Shown here piece by piece: positions 53,437 to 64,000 of a DNA stretch of 64,000 nt (position 1 is its first letter; every line of letters starts with the position of its first letter). The notes beneath the pieces are model-generated. The model was not told the origin of the DNA and did not search any database. It was given only the letters and a program-made list of their open reading frames with translations. The stretch spans positions 744,001-808,000 of the forward strand of contig JAFKAC010000018.1 in the NCBI GenBank assembly GCA_025766275.1, read 5' to 3'. The position numbers and the translations under genes were made by a program. This DNA comes from Lactarius indigo. Its lineage: Eukaryota > Basidiomycota > Agaricomycetes > Russulales > Russulaceae.

Positions 53437-53680
53437 GGCGTTGGTGGGTAAGAAAAAAGTGTGTTGGCAGTTTACGTTGCCACATTGAAGCGAGGTCAAC
53501 AAGCGGCATGCTGCCGAGCTGCCGAAACTACTGATCTGGAATCTGGAACCTGACTCAGCACAAAACAGTAATGAATCTTGAGTGTCTCTTGCGTAATAAG
53601 CAATCTAGATATATAGGCTCATTCCGCATTGAGTCTCCCTTATCACCGCCTCATCAAACTGTCCCACTTCTTTGCTAGCT
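53437..53680. promoter_or_regulatory. Divergent promoter with paired GCTGCCGA motifs
   Basis: A 244-bp gap between the Zn-cluster gene and the repeat-protein gene. CTGCCG at 53511 and 53519 lie almost side by side (GCTGCCGAGCTGCCGAA). Another copy falls 30 bp into the plus-strand gene. Confidence 0.5.
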
Positions 53681-54627
53681 ATGTCTCGCCCTTTTCTTGC
53701 ACTATCGGTTGACACTCGGCAGCTTGTGACCAGAAGAGATGCGCCATTATCTGCCGAAGGTCAAGACGATTTTGGCATGGATGGGTCGCCCTCTCCATGA
53801 AGCCAACACAGCTTTGGCATGGATGGGTCACCCTCCCCTCAAAGTCAATGCAGCTTTGGTATGAGTGGGTTGTCATCCCCTCAACACCAACACAGTTTTG
53901 GCATGGGTGGGTCACCCTCTCCTCAACGCTGACATAGTTTCAGCATGGATATGTCACCATCCCCCCAACGCCAACACAATCTTGGCAGGGATGGGTCACC
54001 CTTGTCACCCTCTTCACATGGACAACGCAACTTTGGCGTGGACAAGCTGCCTTCACCAGAATCTCAAGACAACTTCGGCAAGGATATGCCGACCTCACCT
54101 GACATCCAAGATCAGGGGACTGACCCTGTGTCGAGGATGGAAGCCCCACTGGTTCTAGGGACTCAACAACCCAGCATTGACCCAGTGCCAACACAGGAGG
54201 AAAGATCTGGGGCAGGAGTCTCTCTACCTACCGAGGCCAGAGAGACCTTCGGCAGCCATTCGGCAGCTCGCAGTAAGTCTCATTTCTACTGATTATATAT
54301 GTCTCTAACTCTGCGTGCACAGCTTGGAATTGGGGTGATCGTGCCCCATCTCCCAGCAACTCTGAGATAAAGGAAGGTGAGGTCGGTCAGGAGGAAGCAC
54401 CTTCAGAGCTGGTGCGCCACATTGTCAACCTAGCATAGTGAAAACTGACCATTGTTTCTTTCTAGCAAGAAGAGTACGACCTGGGAACTTGGGTGTCGAT
54501 CTTACGTGCCGAAGCTGTAAGACTTCGGCGGATCTACGTCCAAGCTTGGCGGATTTATGAGAGGGAGATTGCTTTGAGTGAGGTTGTAGATGCTATGGTA
54601 GATGAGCTGGACAATATTGAGGCATAG
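53681..54627 (+). pseudogene. Ser/Pro repeat protein with two TGA codons
   Basis: From ATG 53681 the frame encodes about seven imperfect units of roughly 16 residues of the form FGMDGSPSP...Q (48-bp units, 53765-54080). A Ser/Pro linker, an intron (GTAAGT at about 54274), an acidic exon and a final helical exon (YDLGTWVSILRAEAVRLRRIYVQAWRIYEREI) follow, ending with TAG at 54627. TGA at 53798-53800 and 53930-53932 interrupt the repeat part where other units have Gln or Arg. No family recognised. The motif TCGGCAG occurs at its start and twice at the first exon end. Confidence 0.55.
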
Positions 54628-54799
54628 AACATTATATAGCGGTGTTGAATACTTAAATAGTACACATATAGCAGCCTTGATTCAGATGCAATTTAAGTAC
54701 ACCCAGAAGAGATTGCTGGTTGATATGATAAAGGATAATGGGCAACTCAAATGACAAAGTCGGGATCTCCAAAAAGGACACCAGCACAATGTAAGATAC

Positions 54800-57190
54800 T
54801 CAGTAAAGGTGCTATGAGGGTGATGTAGAGGCCATTTGGGACCGTCAGTATTATTTGCAGGAACATTGTAGGGCTTAAGTAGTCCCAGTGAGGATGGTCA
54901 GTAGCTCTCTGTGATTCAATTCTGGGCCAACTGCAAACCATCAACAGCAATTCACGACTATGGCCATTGGCCCACCCATTTATCTCAGCAGTTTTGCCAA
55001 TCAGTGTCCATGGCCAATCTGAGCTATTCGGCAGCTCTATCAATGGGCCCACTAATGATATATACCAGCTGTTACTTGATGGGCCCACGTGGGTTTTACC
55101 TATGTAATTGGTCTATTTACACTATTACTAGATCGTGGGTCTGTTCAATGTGTTCGGCAGCTTTCAATGAGTTCAACCCAGGCCCACTCTAAATTATTGA
55201 CAACTCTTCTAAGCTGTGCCAATTGGCCCATTCATTTATCTCGGCAGTTTTTCCAATCAGTGTCCATGGCCCATCCTTTTATGCCAGCAGTTCTATCCAT
55301 GGGCCCACTCATGATATATGCCCACTGCTACTTGATGGGCCCACAAGGGTTGATCGATGTAATAGTGTTACGATTTTCCCGGACTCGTTCTTTCTTACAT
55401 CACTATTCCCTTCCCCAATACTGTGCGAGCCCTGTACGATTATGCGGACTTTACGATTACCCGGTTCCTATCGCGCGCCCTACTTATCGATGCTCCCTTC
55501 TGATAAAGTTCGACATGTGCTAGTTTCCATTGTGTTCCCAATCACACACAGTCCCACGTGATTTGCCTTTGTTCTCAGTACGACCCCCCTTTGTTCCCCT
55601 TATGTCCCCTCCATTGTTCCCAGACCGGCGATGGCACCATCTGTTCGTGACCACCTCACTAGCTATTATCTATTTAAGCCTAGCCCTACCTAGCTTGTAC
55701 GGTAGACTAGACTTCTTGTGTAGTAACTACACTCGTCTAACATGAAACACCTTCACGCTTTCCTTGTCTCAAGAATCTCTCTTCGCCTTCGCTAGACCTT
55801 CGAGTCTTAGCCCTCCTCTACGATCCAAGTGACCCTTGTCCTTGTGATCCTTGTGCATCACTCTACTGAAGCCGAGCCGTAGAGCTTGCGCTACCGTTGT
55901 CTGACTGACTTGGTACAGGTCGTACCCTACGCCCCTGTAGTGGCGTAACAAATAGGTCCATTTACACTATGTCTAGATCATGGGCCCACTCAAGTTGTTC
56001 GGCAGCTCTCGATGAGTTCAACCACAGGCCTACTCTAAACTATTGACAACTCTTCCTAGCTGTGCCAATTGGCCCATCCATTTATTTCAGCAGTTTTATC
56101 CATGGGCCCAATCATGATATATGCCCACTCTTGCTTGATGGGGCCATGTGGGTTCAACAATGTAATAGGTCAATTTACACCCTGCCTGATCGTGGGCCCA
56201 CTCAAGATGTTTGGCAGCTCTCTGTGGGCTCAACAATGGGCCCATTCTAATATATTGACAACTCTTCCTGGCTGTGCCAATTGGCCCATCCATTTATCTT
56301 GGCAGTTCTATCCATGGGCCCACTCATCACATATGCCCACTCTTGCTTGATGGGCCTGTGTGGTTTCACCAATGTAATAGGTCAATTTACACCCTGCCTG
56401 ATCGTGGGCCCACTCAAGATGTTCGGCAGCTCTCTGTGGGCTCAACAATGGGCCCATTCTAATATATTGACAACTCTTCCTAGCTGTGCCAATTGGCCCA
56501 TCCATTTATCTTGGCAGTTTGATCCATGGGCCCACTCATGATATATGCCCCTCTTACTTGATGGGCCCATGTGGTTTTACCAATGTAATAGGTCAATTTA
56601 CACCCTGCCTGATCATGGGCCCACTCAAGATGTTTGGCAGGTCTTTGTAGGCTCAACAATGGGCCCATTCTAATATATTGACAACTCTTCCTGGCTGTGC
56701 CAATTGGCCCATCCATTTATCTCGGCAGTTCTATCCATGGGCCCACTCATCACATATGCCCCTCTTACTTGATGGGCCCATGTGGTTTCACCAATGTAAT
56801 AGGTCAACTTACACCCTGCCTGATCATGGGCCCACTCAAGATGTTCGGCAGCTCTCTATGGGCTCAACAATGGGCCCATTCTAATATATTGACAACTCTT
56901 CCTAGCTGTGCCAATTGGCCCATCCATTTATCTTGGCAGTTCGATCCATGGGCCCATGTGGTTTCACCAATGTAATAGGTCAATTTATACTATGCCTTGA
57001 TTGTGGGCCCACTCAATGTGTTTGGCAGCTCTCAATGAGTTTAACCATGGGCCCACTGTATACTATTGACAAAACTTCCCAGCTACTACAATTGGCCCAT
57101 TCATTTATCTTGGCAGTTCTATCCATGGGCCCACTCATGATATATGCTCACTCTTGCTTGATGGGCCCACATGGGTTTCAACAACCTGTA
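54800..57190. repeat. 212-bp tandem array, right part of the KDZ region
   Basis: About nine units with a period of 211-212 bp; GCTGTGCCAATTGGCCCATC recurs at about 56058, 56270, 56482, 56694 and 56905. Each unit carries several TGGGCCC palindromes and one or two CGGCAG/TGGCAG sites. Open frames in it are by-products of the repeat. The array is broken by a solo LTR at 55366-55950, and its outer units are more diverged. Confidence 0.9.
55366..55950 (+). mobile_element. Solo LTR of the A family
   Basis: 585 bp, TGTTACGATTTT to GGCGTAACA, target duplication AATAG at 55361-55365 and 55951-55955. It keeps the TATTTAA box and the 11-mer AGACTAGACTT (55704-55714), although much of the rest differs from element A. 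Inserted in the tandem array. Confidence 0.93.
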
Positions 57191-57483
57191 AGGTCTATAT
57201 GCACATGGGCTTTTACATACACATTGTCACTAACTTGCACCATTATGTGCTTCTTCAATCCACCACTTGACTCGTCTCTTGTCTGCCTTAGTCCCAGACT
57301 AAGTGTGCCTCCGCTTCTATCCACCAAGGGATAGTACTTCTTCACTTCAGCTGCAGTGTGTGCCAGCGAGCCCCTGTTCAGCTAGCGTTGGGTTGACACG
57401 TGATCCCCATTTGCCTATCTTTTGCTAAGTCGATTACGCCTTACTCAAGTCCAAGTCGGACTAACGCCGGTGGAGCGTAACAA
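57190..57483 (+). repeat. Possible LTR remnant at the array's right edge
   Basis: The array stops near 57190. The following about 295 bp end in GGAGCGTAACA, like the A-family LTR end, and include GACTCGTCTC-like words. No 5' end match or target duplication was found. Confidence 0.3.
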
Positions 57484-57529
57484 ATACATTGCTTTATCAT
57501 AGTGTTGCAGTGTCTATGCTCGGATTCAT

Positions 57530-59800
57530 ACCCATGTGCTCCGAACTTCATGATCCTGAAACAGGGTCTAGACCCTCAAAGTCTATATCTCCAGGAAATT
57601 TCTCTCACAGTACCTGAATTTGACTGTTGCACTGAGCGCTCACGATTCAATTAGGTCCTCCTACCTTGATGACATCCGTTCTGCCAGAGAGGGCCTGCAA
57701 TGACAGTACTGTTGTACATGACCTTGCCTCTCTCAAATATTACCCATTTCATTCAAGCTATGCAACTTTTGACTATAAATCACATCGGAGTACACTGGCG
57801 ATTACCCTAGTCCTCCTCTGATATGAGTTCTTGTTCGTGTCTGGCACTGGCAGTGACGTAAGAACCCACTTCACCGGGCATGTCACCAGGATTGAAAGTG
57901 CGCATGGCCTTTCCCAAAATATATTTATGAAACAGTAGGCAAAAGATGCGAACAGGAGACAAAGAAATCTGTGAGCCCAAGTGTGAAAGAGTCACCGAAC
58001 ATTACTATAACGGGGCTGGAAGCTGTGCGCCCCGGGTCACTTCAAGTTAGGCCATTGTTGCAGGCATCATTGACGAGATTGGAACGTCAAGCGGAACATT
58101 TTCTGATTGGTGCAAATGTTTCTGCAAGTCATTGAATTGGCCAATAGTGGCGTTACTGGGCTGTAATCATAAAATAGACGCGGAGCCAGTCGCAGAATGA
58201 GGTCGAGGTCGTCGCAAGCGACATAATGGATGCAGGTTCGAGTCGCATTTGTCCATAATACATGGCCTTACAGTAATTGCACGCCCAGCACCGATCCGTA
58301 CTTACTGTAGATGTACCTGATGCTAAGAGATACTGTAGCTGGGTCGTGCTGCATTGATCGGGAAACTTGAATGGGGCGGAAATTCTACTTGCCTCCTGCT
58401 TGCCTCGTGGCATCGTAAATTGTCAACTGGAAACTCGGCGTGACCCGTACCTGTGAGTGTGTGAACGCAGATCCCTGATTCTGGAAATGCCGCGCGGTGA
58501 TCGGTCGAACCTCTGTGTGTGGTATCTTTGATCCTTGTGATTTGAAAATCCGTAAAAAAAAGTGATGCAGAACCCAGAGAAACTACACGGAAATGCATAG
58601 ATAATAACATTGCAACAAGTACCAAGTCTGGGTTGAGCCAGGTCCTGGTGTACAGTAAGTACGGAAGTGGCCCTTGTTACCGGGCAGAGAATGCGATGTA
58701 ATCAGAAACGCTCGAAGATCACCTATACGGTGGAAGAATATGGCAGACTTTCGAAAATTTGTCACCGCACCATTCGTCGTCAAGTCATTGCGAGTCTCCG
58801 CTTAAAGTGGAACTCCAGGGTGATCTCTCTTGAAATGCCTTGTGAATAAATAATGTCGTGCTGGGGACCATTTGAATACTCCACAGTGAGGGCAGATATT
58901 CTTCGGCTGGTGCTTATCCCCATTGTGCCGATTGAGGCCTTGCCTCTGAACGAAGCCGACATCGCAAACGCCGCACGAGAACCGAGTGCGATTTCGACTG
59001 GCCCGCGCGACCCGGATTGACGACGTAATGGATGACGATGCCATAGGATGACGGCCTATGCGACCCGCCGATATGAAGTCGAGTGGTGCCGCGTTTTCAT
59101 TTCGATGGACATAGTGGGGGATAGTTGAGCTATGGTAATGAACCGACGAGCTCGTGGTCCTGACATTGTACCTGCCAAGGGCCTCGCGGGTTGTTGCTGG
59201 GTCCACCATCTTCTCGCCAATAGGGACGGGTGCGGTGTTGGTGTCCAACGTCGGCTCCTGGATGGCCTCTATACCGGGGTAGATTGCCTCATAATCCTGA
59301 GCGTATTCCGGAAATTGGTGCTCGTGCTCTGCCACCAGACCATAAGAAACGAATGCGCAGTACGGGATCGGTGCAGTCCTGGGGATAAGGTCAAGCCCGG
59401 GTGTGGGGTCTGCACTAGGGCTACAGGATGGTGCTTGGAAGAAGACCTTTCCAAGTTGGCTGTCCAGTTCTAGGGCGGGCGGTAGGAGTAGGTTCCGGGG
59501 AGGCGCATCCTACGCAGACGGTTAACGGGCCGAACGTCATGACGCATAGGATGTCTCACCTGGTTAGTAGCAAAGAACGACTCCGGAAGGGAGTCTGGAG
59601 CTCCCGTGTTTAATAAAATGTCACGGCCATTACTCGAAGGTCCGAACGGCGACAATCCGGAGGCATAGGTGACGCCCTCTGACTGGTCTGACATTCCTTC
59701 GGATATGGGCTTGTTGTCTAGAATTGAAGACCGAGTTGATGTATGCAAGTCATCCTGGATGTTCAACATTGTCAGTAATCACACCGGAGATGTGCGCCAC
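57530..59800. repeat. Segmental duplication, copy 1
   Basis: Diverged copy of 61890-63990, including the zinc-finger gene and its 3' flank. Shared stretches: TCTCCA(A)GGA...CCTACCTT...GTTCTGCCA (57580/61940), GAGTTCT-G-TCG--TCTGGC (57825/62150), and ATTGAAT-GG-CAATAGTGG-GTTAC (58130/62450). No gene was recognised between 57490 and 58800. Confidence 0.7.
58802..59769 (-). CDS. C2H2 zinc-finger protein 1
   Basis: First exon from ATG 59769 (MLNIQDDLHTSTRSS...ESFFATNQ) ends before GTGAGA near 59560. The second exon from about 59480 to TAA at 58802 contains a long low-complexity part and two C-terminal fingers: FSCGVCDVGFVQRQGLNRHNGDKH (C-x2-C-x12-H-x4-H) and CPHCGVFKWSPARHYLFTRHFKRDH, a longer atypical finger. 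The same pair occurs in the gene at 62814-63991. Two adjacent fingers at the C-terminus fit a sequence-specific DNA-binding protein; targets unknown. No transposon features nearby. Confidence 0.7.
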
Positions 59801-60121
59801 TTTTCAATACAAGACCTACCTGACCATCGGTGAGAAAGGTTTGATCGTCACATTCCTGCATCCTTGAGGAATCTCGGAGAGCAGAAATGTAGTGGTTTAG
59901 GGTAGCGAGGGGAAGTGGGTAGGTAAATTGTCGATGGGAAAACTAGGTTGACGGATCTGAGGACTTTGTGGTTGCAGAATAAATATCTCGGCGTTTGTAT
60001 TATTGGCACGGCGCACATTCTATGTGAGGAAGGAGCGGCCTGGTTCATGAGGTAGGTTTACACGAGGGAGTGGGCGGGCTTACATGTCGTCATGTGCACA
60101 ATCGATATGAATAACACGACT

Positions 60122-61137
60122 CTACGCCATGCGAGGATTGGCACCTCTAGAATCATTTTGGTCGTGCCCAGCTGTTTGGTCCGTCTGAATGTGAGGTTTT
60201 TGTGATAAAGGGTAAACTCCTGTAACCACGTTGAGTAGCCTAGCTAAGGACGGGCGTGTTGCAGGGGAGGCACATATTCTGTAGATTTTGTTCAGATGAA
60301 CGACTGCGTCAGAATGAAGAACGGGCCTCATGGCCGCTGTACGGCAGGACACCATTGATAAATCACATGGAGAAAACAAACGGCGGTGACATATAGGGAA
60401 TCACACTGGAGAAGGACAATAAGCAGCGCTGATGAAGAACTAGGCACGCGGAGATGGAGCAGGCGACGATACGAGGCTGTGTTTGATAGGAGAGGACAAG
60501 CCCGACGACAGCCGTGACAAAGACCAGACCCGTGCACATGGAGCTGCAGTGACTTATTTGGAGGAAGCGGAACAGCCTTACAGGCAACGCGGCGTGCCCC
60601 TAGAGTGCCATACCATATATTTGGAACAATACGAGGCATACTGATCAATACCAGCACCCCCATGGGCATCCATCCCCACGTGATCGCTTTGGGGAGGGAG
60701 ACAAAGACAATTATAACGCGGGCTCGGCAAAGCAACGTGTGATCCCGGCACCTGGCCGCACTGAGCAGAAGATGGTCAGACTGATCTGGATCCCTTCTTC
60801 TCACGCGGGTACAGGATGTCTATCATCGTCGTGGCGCAGGTGAGGCTTGCCAGGAAAATACAGGGCGCATTCCAGAGTTTGATCTTACAGGGAGTGCGCG
60901 GGTGTCGAATCCGGGCTAAAAAGGTGTCACGAAGGTCAAAAAAGCCTGCATATGCACAAAAATTACGCACATTAAGGGAGTATATGACTATGAGCGTCTC
61001 CGAAAATGCGAAACTTTCTCCTTCAGGGGAAGAACACCCGGGCCATTTGAGACACACAAGCAGCGCGGAGAGCATGAGCTATTGCCGCAAAGAAAGTCAC
61101 AGTGCAGATCACCCACCATGGCTGATGTCGCATTAGG
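60122..61137 (-). CDS. Possible multi-exon membrane protein (low confidence)
   Basis: Minus-strand stretches rich in hydrophobic segments fall one after another: WWVICTVTFFAAIAHALRAA (about 61120), a segment near 60840 (CIFLASLTCATTMIDILY), AITWGWMPMGVLVLISMPRIV (about 60660), and LVFVTAVVGLVLSYQ (about 60500). They lie in different frames, as expected for exons, and could make a polytopic membrane protein of the kind common in agarics. Splice sites were not settled and no family was recognised. Confidence 0.3.
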
Positions 61138-61249
61138 CTTCTAGGTATGAACGGCTGACTGGAGACCACGGGAGGCGACCAGCGAAGGGGGAGCCGAGCT
61201 GAACAAGAATCTGGGGTCAAAAAAAACGAGACGAGGGATAACATGGTAC

Positions 61250-61890
61250 TAGAGGGTGGCTATGGTTGGTGGATGAGGAGGCAGCGGGGAGTTGTGCGTA
61301 TCTAGGGAGAAAGGGGGGAATATGGAGGAATGAAGGGGAAAGATGAAGGGGAAAGTGGTGTCGAAATGGATGGTAGACCAGTCACTGGTCACTTGTCAGC
61401 AGAGTTCACCGTACTGTAGCGCTCAAATCTCAGATCTCGGAGCCCAAAGTCTGATCCTCTTAATTACGGGTTTTTCCAAAGATGCGGACCCACCCAGATT
61501 GGGAAGAGCTGACGCCAACGTCTGGGCCGGCCCGACAAAATTCAATCAGACTCTTGATTGAATGGACGATCTGGGTGCTACTGTCACGATACTGTGCTGT
61601 AATTCGTGTCTCTCCACTCATGGAAGCTTTGAGGAGCGATAGATGCCCCTTTTCTAGAATCGGACCGACAACAACAGCTCATGGAACATGTATTCTCAAA
61701 ACCATGTGCGTCAATGTCAATTTAGAGGGCTGCAACCTGAGCCACACCTAGCTATGCAGCCCCCACCTTGCCCTCCCTTTGGCCGCTCTGATCGATTTGC
61801 TTCAGGTCTGCCTCCCCTTACAACTCGTTCTCGATCGGGGTCTCACCACTTACTGTGGTGGGACGCTTGGGCAACATATCCCAGCGTCGC
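61250..61890. other. No feature seen
   Basis: Purine-rich, low-complexity stretches near 61290-61360. No convincing gene, repeat or RNA. Confidence 0.4.
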
Positions 61891-63990
61891 GGTGTCCATC
61901 ATGTTCGTTTCTGAAAAGAGACTGAAAGCCTGTGTCTCCAAGGAGTTTATGGAATTTAACTGATGCAGTGAGTGCCCTTGAATCGATTGAGCCTTCCTAC
62001 CTTATCACAGTATAGGTTCGTCATCTGTTCTGCCATTAGGGGGCTGTGATGTGTGTACGGTAGTGCATGCACCCTTTCTCATGTATGTACTGTAGAAGCA
62101 TGCCAGCGATCATCCTATCCCTCCTAGGGAAGGAGTTCTCGCTCGCATCTGGCGCTTGCTTGTGTGGTAATGCAAGTAGGCTGGTGGGGAAAGAGTGGAG
62201 ATGCACTTAGTGCCGTAAGCGTCCAATTTACCAGATCGATCTTAAATTGCCGTTCACAAAACTATTCATTTGTCTAACCGAAACAGGTTACAGTACAGTA
62301 ACCAAGAGATCTGAAGAGAAGAACAAACCAACGTTGTGAAATGTGCAGTGTCCTAGCCCCATGCCCTCATTAGCCCCAGAAGACGTTGACACGAGCGAGC
62401 CGCTTTCTAATTGGTGAGAACACGTATTGCGGTGAGTTTACTGGAAGCCATTGAATAGGTCAATAGTGGAGTTACGTGATAAAATGTAAGATATTAAACA
62501 CTATTACCGAAGTTCCACTGCTCATGCCAGTAAGAGAAGCCTAATCGTACATTGATACCTTGATAAATTCACGTTGATGCGTTCTGCTCATGAGAAAAGT
62601 AAAACTTAAAATGGACCATTGGAAGTGATGTGAGCCTTGAGGTGAGTTGCGGCCAACGACCACAGTGGTACACGAGGATACACAAACGGCTGCCGCATGT
62701 GACAGCTATAGTTGAATCACGGGTGCACTATTTCTGAGCGCGGCGATCTCCCAAATAAGGAAGGAGCGGTTCTGAAAAATGTTCACGTCAACAGCTATGG
62801 AAGTCTGCATTAATTAGGGGACGAGACCTCTGGTGACTTGATTGTCTTTATTGGGGGCCTTGAATTGGTGGGCCTGAGCCCATGAAACTTGAGCCTTGCA
62901 AGTCCCTCTAGGCGGGTCCTCAGAAGACGCGAGTCCCGAGTGTTTTTCTTGGAGATGCTTTCTGTACAAGTAAGGACGCCCTCGAGACCACTTGAAGTTT
63001 GAGCAATGGGGACATGACCCCTTATCTTGGTGCTTGTCCTTCATGTGTCGATTAAGGACCTGTGACTGCGTGAAATGGGTACCACAGAGGGGGCAGGGGT
63101 TTTCCTTCCCGGCTACAGTTGCAATGGATCCGCTCTGTGGAAGGGCTGGCAGAACTGGAGGCGTTTTAATAGAGAACCGAATCGCCTGGGATACTGGCTC
63201 CACGGATGCGGCCTCAAGCTCTTGCCCCAGGTGCGAAATACTGCCCCTGGGGAGAAGGTCAGAGAAATTTCCCTGAAATCGGGGGGACGTGGGAAGACAG
63301 TTGAGGCTCAGAGTCGAGTGTAACTGGGAGCTGGGAGACTTGGTGTTGTCTGATACGTCCAAGACATCAGACGTGAGATCCTGGGAACTGGATAGCGTGA
63401 GAGCCATGTGGGAACTACTCGAGTATCGGTCCATGTCGAGTGATCGAGCTGTGTTTGGGGGGGCGTACATCCTCCTGTCAGGCGGGAACCAGTTTTCGCC
63501 CACGTCGGAGACTGGATTGGCAATGGGCTCATCAGCAAGGACATTTGGGCTGTCCAGTACCCTGTTGTTAAGGATGAAACTGCGAGCTGCTCCCAGTAAA
63601 ATGGGAGCTCCGGCGAGTGGGGATTTCTCAAGAGCAACCGCAGGAGAATGCGGGGTTATGAGCTCGTTCCTCGCAGGGAAGGACCCATCATCGTTATTCG
63701 GAAAGTGGGATGAGGTGGAAATATCCTGTATACAGTGACGTTTAGTACCTAACTACGGGAAGTACGATAAGTCCTGACCTTCCTGAGTTCAGATGGTTGT
63801 GGTATGGAGGGCGGGCGACTATTGAGAACCAATGGGGTGGCAGTGGGGTAACCGTTGTAAGTGGCAACGGTTGGAACTGTGGGCTCTGAGGCGTCATATA
63901 TGCAACTTGAACATTCCTCGCTTTGACAGTCGTGAGAGATGGGGGGTGACATGCCACTGCAACTACGCTGTACGGGTCTAAGCTTTCTCA
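61890..63990. repeat. Segmental duplication, copy 2
   Basis: Diverged copy of 57530-59800 with the second zinc-finger gene. No gene was recognised between 61890 and 62810. Confidence 0.7.
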
Positions 63991-63991
63991 T
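62814..63991 (-). CDS. C2H2 zinc-finger protein 2
   Basis: Upstream exon 63770-63991 (Cys- and Ser-rich), an intron near 63735-63770, and a main exon ending with TAA/TAG at 62814. The main exon holds a Ser/Leu/Pro-rich part and two fingers: CPLCGTHFTQSQVLNRHMKDKH and CPHCSNFKWSRGRPYLYRKHLQEKH, then a short basic tail. The fingers align closely with those of zinc-finger protein 1 (LNRH, DKHQ, FKWS, RHF/KHL), and the upstream parts share ILLNTG/ILNNRVLDS-like words. Paralogue by local duplication. The start of the gene may lie at or beyond the window edge. Confidence 0.68.
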
Positions 63992-64000
63992 GGTACATCC

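Noticed and set aside
53679..53915. Minus-strand Cys-rich repeat protein
   Set aside because: It is the antisense reading of the FGMDGSPSP repeats, whose plus-strand frame has an ATG, introns and a C-terminal exon.
54800..57190. Series of similar 60-90 residue ORFs in the tandem array
   Set aside because: They follow the 212-bp period in several frames and both strands, as repeat by-products do.
57190..57483. Complete solo LTR
   Set aside because: Only the 3' end resembles a known LTR; no 5' end or target duplication.
1..64000. tRNA, rRNA or riboswitch genes
   Set aside because: I saw no cloverleaf, rRNA or known riboswitch core on either strand by reading; a covariance-model scan was not possible.

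Overview
This window reads as a transposon-dense stretch of a filamentous basidiomycete genome, most likely Agaricomycetes. The basis is short GT-AG introns, KDZ transposase genes with a CxC2 cysteine cluster, a fungal TET/JBP dioxygenase, a Tnp2-type transposase and chromodomain Ty3 elements. No tRNA, rRNA, CRISPR array or bacterial-style operon was seen.

Layout. (1) 1-17446: a young Ty3 chromodomain retrotransposon (A) whose 3' LTR is split by a second, almost pristine Ty3 element (B, 7300-17215, target duplication AGACT). (2) 17447-25546 and 47778-57190: two halves of one older KDZ region. It holds two small genes, a KDZ transposase, a TET/JBP-like dioxygenase gene, a gene of an unnamed agaric family, a Zn-cluster gene, a gene coding for short Ser/Pro repeats, and a 212-bp tandem array. 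The whole region is filled with the motif GCTGCCGA/TCGGCAGC. (3) 25547-47777: a Russian-doll insertion that cuts the TET/JBP gene in two. From outside in: an A-family LTR on the minus strand (duplication CAGGT), a Ty3 element C on the minus strand (TTCGT), a 14.5-kb terminal-inverted-repeat element with an intact Tnp2-type transposase (AGTCCCGC), and a hAT element (CTAAGTAT). Each layer has a readable target duplication, so the order of events can be reconstructed. (4) 57190-64000: a sequence without obvious transposons, carrying two related C2H2 zinc-finger genes in a segmental duplication of about 4.2 kb.

How it works together. All three Ty3 elements carry an exact 11-nt complement between the predicted 5' end of their RNA and the sequence just inside the 5' LTR. 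This is the Tf1-type self-priming arrangement. A and B share a G GAT TTT frameshift signal between gag and pol. A and C carry an extra CCHC-knuckle ORF after pol, and B carries extra ORFs before gag. In older genes nearly every in-frame stop is TGA, several at conserved arginine positions, and LTR differences sit at CpG. This points to cytosine methylation followed by deamination, in a region whose KDZ element itself encodes a predicted 5-methylcytosine oxidase. The KDZ-region motif is concentrated at divergent promoters, in introns and in the tandem arrays, and contains a CGG triplet. A Zn-cluster protein encoded in the same region is a candidate, untested, reader of it.
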